Shown here: piece after piece, positions 1 to 5,831 of the stretch | Numbering within the stretch: position 1 is the stretch's first letter | How the letters are laid out: each line of letters starts with the position of its first letter | Assembly (NCBI GenBank): GCA_023415495.1 | Contig: JAEZKK010000009.1 | Coordinates: forward strand, 1 to 8,703 | Source of the DNA: Bacteroidota bacterium | GTDB lineage: Bacteria > Bacteroidota > Bacteroidia > Bacteroidales > P3 | Reading direction: 5' to 3' | Length of the DNA: 8,703 nucleotides | Notes under the pieces: model-generated | Seen by the model: only the letters and a program-made list of their open reading frames with translations | Told to the model about the DNA's origin: nothing | Databases searched by the model: none | Made by a program: the position numbers and the translations under genes

Positions 1-7
1 TATGTCA

Positions 8-33
8 TTTATTAGAAACAAAAATCTAATAAA
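8..33 (+). repeat. Inverted repeat in the spacer before 5S rRNA
   Basis: A perfect 9-bp inverted repeat, TTTATTAGA (8-16) and TCTAATAAA (25-33), flanks an 8-base A-rich loop. It lies directly before the 5S rRNA, so it is probably in the 23S-5S spacer of an rRNA operon. It could be an RNA-processing stem. No 23S sequence is visible, so the operon context is inferred. Confidence 0.5.
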
Positions 34-41
34 AAGAAATT

Positions 42-154
42 TTTGGTGGCTATAGCGTAGGTGATCACCTCTTACCATTCCGAACAGAGAAGTTAAGCCC
101 TATTGCGCCGATGATACTGGACTAACCTGTCTGGGAAAGTAGGTAGCTGCCAAG
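42..154 (+). rRNA. rrf: 5S ribosomal RNA
   Basis: About 113 nt. The conserved core CCATTCCGAACAGAGAAGTT, followed by AAGCCC and GCGCCGATGATACTGG, is unmistakable for bacterial 5S rRNA. The ends form the expected terminal helix: TTTGGTGGC at the 5' end pairs with GCTGCCAAG at the 3' end, with G-U wobbles. The segment GGGAAAGTAGGTAGCTGCC is the usual 3' part. Exact mature ends are uncertain by a few bases. The gene is probably the last one of an rRNA operon running in from the left. Confidence 0.95.
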
Positions 155-166
155 ACCTACAAATCT

Positions 167-199
167 AACCCTTAATCTTTATTGATTGAGGGTTTTTTT
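167..199 (+). terminator. Rho-independent terminator after 5S rRNA
   Basis: An 11-bp stem forms between AACCCTTAATC (167-177) and GATTGAGGGTT (184-194), with one G-U wobble and a 6-base loop. A run of seven T (193-199) follows. Its position 12 bases after the 5S rRNA fits the end of an rRNA operon. Confidence 0.88.
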
Positions 200-229
200 A
201 TGTATATAAGTAAAAATCATTTGATCCTC

Positions 230-316
230 AGCCTAAATAATCAGATAATTGACCCTTAAACATCAGATGATCGACCCCCAAACATCAAATGAATCGACCC
301 CAAACATCAAATGAAT
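230..316. repeat. Degenerate 22-23 bp tandem repeat, about four copies
   Basis: Three clear head-to-tail copies begin at 251 (GACCCTTAAACATCAGATGA), 273 (GACCCCCAAACATCAAATGA) and 296 (GACCCCAAACATCAAATGAA), with unit lengths of 22, 23 and about 22 bp. A weaker copy precedes them at 230-250 (CCTAAATAATCAGATAATT). Units are joined by ATC or AATC. Copies 2 and 3 are nearly identical. There are no unique spacers between copies, so this is a minisatellite-like array rather than a CRISPR. Function is unknown. Confidence 0.8.
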
Positions 317-368
317 TTTAATAAAATCATAATTAAAAATTTACGCCCTGATTTAGGATTTTAATCTA

Positions 369-434
369 ATCTCCATATCTTGATAATCCGATCTCCATAC
401 CCTGGGGATAAGATCCCCAGATGTTAAACATTAG
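369..434. repeat. Second group of 22-bp-phased repeats
   Basis: ATCTCCATA occurs at 369 and again at 391, exactly 22 bp apart. A related ATCCCCAGA starts another 22 bp on, at 413. The third unit (ATCCCCAGATGTTAAACATT) also resembles the CCCC-AAACAT core of the array at 230-316. The shared period suggests the two groups are parts of one decayed array, which is inference. Confidence 0.5.
402..420. repeat. GC-rich perfect hairpin
   Basis: CTGGGGAT (402-409) and ATCCCCAG (413-420) form a perfect 8-bp inverted repeat with a 3-base AAG loop. It stands out because the surroundings are very AT-rich. No T-run follows, so it is unlikely to be an intrinsic terminator on the + strand. It overlaps the second and third units of the 22-bp-phased repeats. 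Confidence 0.6.
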
Positions 435-444
435 ATTACTAGCC

Positions 445-467
445 ATAGATATCTGATTAATATCTAT
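445..467. repeat. AT-rich inverted repeat
   Basis: ATAGATAT (445-452) and ATATCTAT (460-467) are perfect inverted copies separated by the 7 bases CTGATTA. The form resembles a two-half-site operator, but the location about 150 bp before the promoter element gives no direct support for that role. Confidence 0.4.
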
Positions 468-616
468 AGAGATCAAATCGCTATTATTAGAGCAACTTTA
501 TGAAGAGTTTTTGGGATTATGTTGATTCTTCACAGATAATTTTACCAAATGATTAATTTTCATCCATCTTTTGAGTTAAAAACTCAGTAAATAATTATAT
601 GTAAATAAAAATATCG

Positions 617-624
617 TATCTTTG
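617..624 (+). promoter_or_regulatory. Bacteroidota -7 promoter element before the PorE-like gene
   Basis: TATCTTTG matches the Bacteroidota housekeeping-sigma -7 consensus TAnnTTTG exactly. A clear -33 TTTG is not seen at the usual distance, so the match is one-sided. Transcription would start near 630, giving a leader of roughly 85 nt before the ATG at 716. The same octamer recurs at 8619-8626 before the next gene, which strengthens the call. Confidence 0.6.
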
Positions 625-715
625 TGGGTTGATATTTGCAACTTGAGATGATTATTCTCGTAATAATAGTCATAATAAAGAGTTGTATAAATGAGTTTAA
701 TGAAAAATTTAGCAT

Positions 716-3328
716 ATGAATCTAAAGGGATTGTCATTATTTTTAGGAGTTTTATTAATTAGCATAAGCAGTTTCTCTCAAAGACAAAGTATTACAGAGA
801 AAGCTGACGAAGCATTTTATGCTAAACAGTTTACTTATGCGATAGAATTATACCAGGAGGCCTATTCTGATGTAAAGCTCAATAGACAGGAAAAAGACAG
901 AGTTTTGTTTCAATTAGCAGAATCTTATAGATTAGTTGATGATAAAAATCAAGCTTTAAAAACTTATAAAAGACTTGTTACTGCTAAGTATTTTGTTACT
1001 CAGCCTAAGATTTATCTTCATTTAGCAGATATGCATAGATTCTATGGAGAATGGGATGATGCAGAGTTTAATTATAAGGAATACTTAAAGTTGAACCCAA
1101 AGGATGAATTGGCTCAGAGAAGATTGTCCTCGATTGCACTTGCAAAGAATTGGATGAAGAATCCAACGAAACACGATATCAAGAATGAAAAGAATGTAAA
1201 TACTGAATGGAATGATTGGGCTCCAAGGTTTTTAGACTCAAAAGATAATACTTTAATAACCTTTACTTCTTCAAGACCTAATGGACAAGAAGACGAAAAA
1301 GATATTTGGACAGGTGAGTATTTCTCTGATATATATACAACCCAAAAATTAAAAACCGGAGAATTGGCTGAAGGGTTATATTTCAATGATGCAGCTGTTA
1401 ATACCGAATTTAATGAGGGGGAAATGGTAATGATTCAAAGTGGAAAACTTAAGAATTACTATTTCACAAGATGTAATCTTTTACCTAATAAAGAATTGAA
1501 TTGTGCTATATATTCTAGACCTATTCAGCCAGCAAAGGGTAAGGCAAAACAGAGAAATACGCAAAAGGATAAAGGGAATCAAGAAAACACTATAGAGGAA
1601 TCAAATCAAGAATTTATAAAACTAAACCTTGGGGATACTATATATAATTACTTACATCCAGCTGTAACATCTGATGAACTTACAATATATTTTTCTTCAA
1701 ATAGACCTGGAGGTCAAGGGGATTTTGATATTTGGAAAGCTACACGTAATTCAATTAATGATCCTTTCTCAAATATTATTAATTTAGGGAAAAATGTAAA
1801 TACAGAAGGAAAAGAACAGTTTCCAACACTTAGAACAGATACAAGATTATATTATTCATCAGACGGATTGCCAGGGCTTGGAGGATATGATTTATTTTAT
1901 ACTGAATTTCAAAATAACGATTGGTCAGAACCTGAAAATCTAAGATACCCTATAAATAGCCCATATGATGAAATTGGAATAGTGTTTAATAAGAATGAAG
2001 ATGAGTCTATAGCTGCAGAGGAAAGTGGATATTTTTCTTCAAATAGAGAAGGTGGAATTGGTGGGGATGATATATATTCATTCTATAGAGCTCCTTTATT
2101 ATATACATTGAGCGGTAAGGTAAGAGATGATAAGAGTATGCAATTTGTTGAAGGCGCAAAGGTAAAACTAATTGGTTCGGATAAATCAAATATTGAAACT
2201 CGTACAAATAGAAATGGGGAATATTTGTTCGATAAAACTCAAGTAAAATATAATGTTAACTATTCAATTCAAGTTTCTCAAGTCGATTATATGAATGAAG
2301 AGGCAAAGGAATCGACAGTAGGGCTTACTACCAGTAAGGATATTATAAGAGATTTCAAATTAAAACCGATTCCAAAAGAACCAGTAGTTTTACCAGAAAT
2401 CAGATATGATTTAGGAAAATGGGATTTATTAGACCAATATCAAGACTCTCTTTCAGATTTATTAGTTGTTTTAGTAAATAATCCTTCTTATGTAATTGAA
2501 TTAGGTTCTCATACAGATATTAGACCTTTCCCAAAAGTTACTAATGATACATTATCACAACATAGAGCAGAGTCTGTGGTAGATTTTCTTTTTGCAAGAG
2601 GAATTGACAGAGATAGATTAGTAGCTAAAGGTTATGGAGATAGAGTTCCAAGAACCCTGACAAGAGATACTGAAGTGGAATTTAGAGGAAAGAAATTTTT
2701 ATTTCCTAAAGGTATTACGCTAAGTGAAGAGTATATTAATAAACTGAGAACTTACGAAGAAAAAGAGGCAGCACATCAACTAAATAGAAGAACAGAATTT
2801 AGAATCCTTAGAACAGACTTTGTCCCTGCAGAGTTACTTGATAGCATAGAAGATGCAAAATCCAAGGCACCTATTGTTGACCTTGTAAGAAATACAAAGC
2901 CACTTCCAATAACAACAGTACCTATTATATATAAGGAAAATAATATTCCTCTAAGTATGATAAATGGTAAAAAAGCATTATTGTATATTATTCTTAATGG
3001 TGCAAACGTCCCTGCAATCTATGATGAGAGGTATACAGAGGCAGCAGCATTGGATTGGGATGTAGCAATGACAATGTTATTAACAGGAAGAATCACAAAG
3101 GATGATTTTAAAGAAAAAGAAAAAGCATTTGATAAGCAAGGTAATATATTAGACAATTCAATTCTTATTTTTAAGACTGCAGATATTGGAAAGCATCATG
3201 CTGATAAATATGAGGTGATAGTTAAGAAAGGGATGAATCATGAAATGTATATCAACAAAAATGGGATAGCTAATTTTGGAAGATTTACATTTGATAGAGC
3301 AAATGGAGAATTAGTGTTTGAGAAGTAG
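716..3328 (+). CDS. PorE-like OmpA-family envelope protein (TPR, PD40 propeller, CRD, OmpA, C-terminal extension)
   Basis: An 870-residue exported protein, probably periplasmic and attached to the cell wall. A signal peptide covers about residues 1-21 (hydrophobic core, ending SFSQ); it has no lipobox cysteine. Order of domains: TPR-like helices (about 25-145); PD40/WD40-like beta-propeller (about 165-460) with repeated blade motifs TSSRPNG (184-190), FSSNRPGGQGDFDIW (from 326), YYSSDG (379) and YFSSNREGG (439); a carboxypeptidase-regulatory-like fold (about 462-555); an OmpA peptidoglycan-binding domain (about 560-705). The residues that bind diaminopimelate in this family appear present: D601 of SHTD and R617 of LSQHRA, plus NRRTEF at 690-695. 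This order is that of T9SS component PorE, which links the secretion machine to peptidoglycan. Residues about 735-870 are an extra domain resembling a degenerate retropepsin barrel. The start at 716 places the signal peptide at the N-terminus. mutS2 follows after 4 bp. Bacteroidota carry several paralogues of this layout, so true PorE orthology is not proven. Confidence 0.85.
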   Translation: MNLKGLSLFLGVLLISISSFSQRQSITEKADEAFYAKQFTYAIELYQEAYSDVKLNRQEKDRVLFQLAESYRLVDDKNQALKTYKRLVTAKYFVTQPKIYLHLADMHRFYGEWDDAEFNYKEYLKLNPKDELAQRRLSSIALAKNWMKNPTKHDIKNEKNVNTEWNDWAPRFLDSKDNTLITFTSSRPNGQEDEKDIWTGEYFSDIYTTQKLKTGELAEGLYFNDAAVNTEFNEGEMVMIQSGKLKNYYFTRCNLLPNKELNCAIYSRPIQPAKGKAKQRNTQKDKGNQENTIEESNQEFIKLNLGDTIYNYLHPAVTSDELTIYFSSNRPGGQGDFDIWKATRNSINDPFSNIINLGKNVNTEGKEQFPTLRTDTRLYYSSDGLPGLGGYDLFYTEFQNNDWSEPENLRYPINSPYDEIGIVFNKNEDESIAAEESGYFSSNREGGIGGDDIYSFYRAPLLYTLSGKVRDDKSMQFVEGAKVKLIGSDKSNIETRTNRNGEYLFDKTQVKYNVNYSIQVSQVDYMNEEAKESTVGLTTSKDIIRDFKLKPIPKEPVVLPEIRYDLGKWDLLDQYQDSLSDLLVVLVNNPSYVIELGSHTDIRPFPKVTNDTLSQHRAESVVDFLFARGIDRDRLVAKGYGDRVPRTLTRDTEVEFRGKKFLFPKGITLSEEYINKLRTYEEKEAAHQLNRRTEFRILRTDFVPAELLDSIEDAKSKAPIVDLVRNTKPLPITTVPIIYKENNIPLSMINGKKALLYIILNGANVPAIYDERYTEAAALDWDVAMTMLLTGRITKDDFKEKEKAFDKQGNILDNSILIFKTADIGKHHADKYEVIVKKGMNHEMYINKNGIANFGRFTFDRANGELVFEK

Positions 3329-3332
3329 TTTA

Positions 3333-5756
3333 ATGGATATTAGATTAGAAAATAAACTCGGTTTCACACAAATTAGGGAGATAATAAAAGAAAATTGCTT
3401 GAGTAAAGGAGGAGAGGAATTAGTCGAAAGAATGCATTTCTCAAGCAATTTTCACTCAATAAATAACTCTTTAAATCTGACTGAAGAATTTAGAGAGATT
3501 TTAGTTAGAAATTCTCTTTTCCCAAACGATAATTATTTTGATATGAGAGAGGAACTTGAAAGATTAAAACTTTCAGGTACTTTTATTGGGCAAAGGGATT
3601 TAAATGATTTAAAAGGTTCATTAATCACTATAAATGAGTGTTTGAAATTCTTTTCTCAAAGTGAAGAAGATAATTATACCAACCTTAAAAAATTATCACA
3701 GGATATTTATATTGAGAAAGAAATTATTAAGTATACATTCAGATTACTTGATGATAAGGGCGAGTTTTTAGATAATGCTTCTGATTATTTATCTATTATT
3801 CGTTCTAATAAAAGAAAGAAAATATTCGAGGTAGATAAGAGAATACAAAAAATATTAAGTCAATCAAAAAAAGAGGGTTGGACATCGGAAGAGGCAGAAA
3901 TCACATTAAGAAATGGAAGGAGTGTAATACCAGTTTCTTCAACAAATAAAAGAAAACTAAAAGGATTTGTTCATGATGAAAGCTCTACAGGACAAACTTC
4001 TTATATTGAACCTGAGGAAATAGTAGAATTAAATAATCAGGTTAGAGAACTTGAAATAGAAGAAAGAAGAGAGATAATTAAAATTCTTACTGAGTTTACA
4101 GTTTTTCTTAGACCATATATTGAAGACTTGATAAAAGCATATAATTATCTTGCTAAAGTCGATTTTATTAGAGCTAAAGCAAAATTTGCTCTTAGCATTT
4201 TAGCTGGTAAACCCTTATTGGAAGATACTCAAAGAATAAATTGGTTCGATGCACGTCATCCCTTACTCCAAATATCATTAAAGAAGAATAATAGAGATAT
4301 AATCCCATTAAGAGTAGAATTAAATAGAGATAATAGGATACTTATTATTTCCGGTCCAAATGCAGGAGGTAAATCAGTTTGTTTAAAAACCGTAGGTCTA
4401 TTGCAGTATATGCTTCAATCAGGCTTATTAATTCCTATTCGAGAAACATCTGAAGTGGGAATATTCAAATCAATATTTATAGATATAGGTGATGAACAAT
4501 CATTAGAAAATGATTTAAGTACTTATTCGTCTCATCTTTTAAATATGAAAAATCTATGTTTAAAAGCGGATAATAAGACTTTATTCTTAATAGATGAATT
4601 TGGAACAGGAACAGATCCAAGTATTGGAGGAGCAATTGCAGAATCTATATTAGAGTTTTTGAATAAGAAACAAGCTTTCGGAATTGTAACAACACACTAT
4701 TCAAATCTAAAACTTCTTGCTCAAAGAGAAGATAATATTATTAATGGTGCCATGCTTTTTGATCAAAAGAATATGAGACCACTTTATAAGCTTTCAATTG
4801 GAATGCCAGGTTCGTCTTTTGCTTTTGAAATTGCACTAACAATCGGACTGCCTGAGTCAATAATTGATTCAGCAACAGATAAAATTGGACTCTCTCATTT
4901 TGAATTTGAACAAGAATTACAGAATTTAGAATACGAAAAAGGAGAGATAAAGAAGAAAAGTCAGGAGCTTAAAATTGCTGATGAATTGCTTTCTGGAGTT
5001 ATAGAAAAGTATAATAATCTAAGCCAATCCTTAGAAAATGAAAAAAGAGAAATACTTAAACAAGCAAAGAGGGAAGCTAAGGAAATAATTATTAATGCAA
5101 ATAAGAAAATAGAAAATACTATATCTCAAATTAAAGAATCAAATGCCGATAAGATAAAAACTCAAAAACTAAGAGATGAGTTAAAAAGTGATTTAATCGA
5201 TATAGAAAAGGATATTCATAAGGTAGAAAAACATAAACAAAATAAACCGAAGGATATTGGAGTTAAATTAGATTTATCACCTATTCAAATTGGAGATATA
5301 GTTAGAATTGGAGAGGATAATATATTTGCTGAAGTAGTTAGAATCAATAGGAATAAAATAGAGGTTATTAGTGATTCTATCAAAATGAGTATAGATAAAA
5401 ACAAAGTAATTAAGGTTGATAAGAAAAACTATTTAAAACAATCTGCAAATAAAAAGTCTAAATCAATAATTAATTCATCTATTTTTGAAGATATCAATGA
5501 AAAAAGAAAAGAATTTTCACTCCAATTGGATATAAGAGGATTAAGAGCAGAAAAAGCCTTACAAGAAGTAGGTAAATTTATAGATGAAGCAAGATTATTA
5601 GGGGAAAGAGATATATCAATACTACACGGCAAAGGAGATGGTATTCTAAAAACTATTATAAGAGATTTCCTTAAAACTAATTCAGAAGTGGAGTCTTATA
5701 AATCAGCAAGAATAGAGTTGGGAGGAGAAGGCATTACTCAGGTAAAACTAAATTAA
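3333..5756 (+). CDS. mutS2: MutS2 ATPase/endonuclease-family protein
   Basis: An 807-residue cytosolic protein of normal MutS2 length. It lacks the mismatch-recognition domains of MutS and starts directly with the core helical region. The ABC-type ATPase shows Walker A GPNAGGKS (341-348), Walker B LFLIDEFGTGTDPS (D421, E422) and the TTHYS switch histidine (H455). A charged coiled-coil-forming region spans about 522-640, a small KOW-like beta segment about 648-690, and a C-terminal Smr domain has LDIRG (732-736) and HGKGDG (765-770), so the Smr motifs are intact. In other bacteria MutS2 splits collided ribosomes (Bacillus subtilis) or suppresses recombination (Helicobacter pylori); which applies here cannot be told. 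The start is set at ATG 3333, 4 bp after the previous stop and opening with MDIRLENKLGF; a TTG five codons upstream would overlap the previous gene. Tight spacing suggests co-transcription with the PorE-like gene. Confidence 0.96.
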   Translation: MDIRLENKLGFTQIREIIKENCLSKGGEELVERMHFSSNFHSINNSLNLTEEFREILVRNSLFPNDNYFDMREELERLKLSGTFIGQRDLNDLKGSLITINECLKFFSQSEEDNYTNLKKLSQDIYIEKEIIKYTFRLLDDKGEFLDNASDYLSIIRSNKRKKIFEVDKRIQKILSQSKKEGWTSEEAEITLRNGRSVIPVSSTNKRKLKGFVHDESSTGQTSYIEPEEIVELNNQVRELEIEERREIIKILTEFTVFLRPYIEDLIKAYNYLAKVDFIRAKAKFALSILAGKPLLEDTQRINWFDARHPLLQISLKKNNRDIIPLRVELNRDNRILIISGPNAGGKSVCLKTVGLLQYMLQSGLLIPIRETSEVGIFKSIFIDIGDEQSLENDLSTYSSHLLNMKNLCLKADNKTLFLIDEFGTGTDPSIGGAIAESILEFLNKKQAFGIVTTHYSNLKLLAQREDNIINGAMLFDQKNMRPLYKLSIGMPGSSFAFEIALTIGLPESIIDSATDKIGLSHFEFEQELQNLEYEKGEIKKKSQELKIADELLSGVIEKYNNLSQSLENEKREILKQAKREAKEIIINANKKIENTISQIKESNADKIKTQKLRDELKSDLIDIEKDIHKVEKHKQNKPKDIGVKLDLSPIQIGDIVRIGEDNIFAEVVRINRNKIEVISDSIKMSIDKNKVIKVDKKNYLKQSANKKSKSIINSSIFEDINEKRKEFSLQLDIRGLRAEKALQEVGKFIDEARLLGERDISILHGKGDGILKTIIRDFLKTNSEVESYKSARIELGGEGITQVKLN

Positions 5757-5776
5757 AAGAACTCGAAATAAACAAA

Positions 5777-5792
5777 ACACAAATATTTGTGT
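5777..5792. promoter_or_regulatory. Perfect 16-bp palindrome before the T9SS substrate gene
   Basis: ACACAAATATTTGTGT is a perfect palindrome in the 75-bp gap between mutS2 and the next gene, 39 bp before its ATG. Its right half contains AATATTTG, one base from the Bacteroidota -7 consensus TAnnTTTG, so an operator overlapping a promoter is possible. No T-run follows, so a terminator for mutS2 is unlikely. The regulatory role is inference. Confidence 0.4.
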
Positions 5793-5831
5793 CTATTGAA
5801 TTAAATAGAAGAATTTTAAACAATAATAAAT

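Larger units (their letters stand above)
200..715. other. Repeat-rich intergenic region without a gene
   Basis: About 515 bp between the rRNA terminator and the PorE-like gene. No reading frame of useful length or recognisable product was found on either strand. It contains a degenerate 22-23 bp tandem repeat (230-316), a second 22-bp-phased group (369-434), a GC-rich hairpin (402-420), an AT-rich inverted repeat (445-467), a small 6-bp inverted repeat (572-586, TGAGTT-AAA-AACTCA) and a -7 promoter element (617-624). The inferred leader (about 630-715) can fold a weak bulged hairpin (648-673). No tRNA or known riboswitch was recognised. Confidence 0.7.

Noticed and set aside
230..316. CRISPR array
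   Set aside because: The copies are directly adjacent with no unique spacers, and no cas gene is in the window.
402..420. Intrinsic terminator
   Set aside because: The hairpin is followed by ATGTTAAACA rather than a T-run, and no upstream transcript needs ending there.
200..616. Insertion sequence or attachment-site remnant
   Set aside because: No transposase fragment, terminal inverted repeats with target duplication, or tRNA end was seen; only short local repeats.
691..762. Small frame starting ATGAGTTTAATGAAA (23 codons) before and overlapping the PorE-like gene
   Set aside because: It is out of frame with the 716 start, has no recognisable product, and the 716 ATG begins directly with a good signal peptide. 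A leader peptide cannot be excluded but has no support.
1114..1386. Minus-strand open frame of 90 codons inside the PorE-like gene
   Set aside because: It lies wholly within a well-supported coding region and its peptide has no recognisable domain.
3318..3332. TTG start for mutS2 five codons upstream of the ATG
   Set aside because: It would overlap the end of the previous gene and add MRSSL before the natural N-terminus MDIRLENKLGF; the ATG at 3333 is 4 bp after the previous stop and fits better.
5777..5792. Terminator for mutS2
   Set aside because: The palindrome has no loop to speak of, is AT-rich and is not followed by a T-run.
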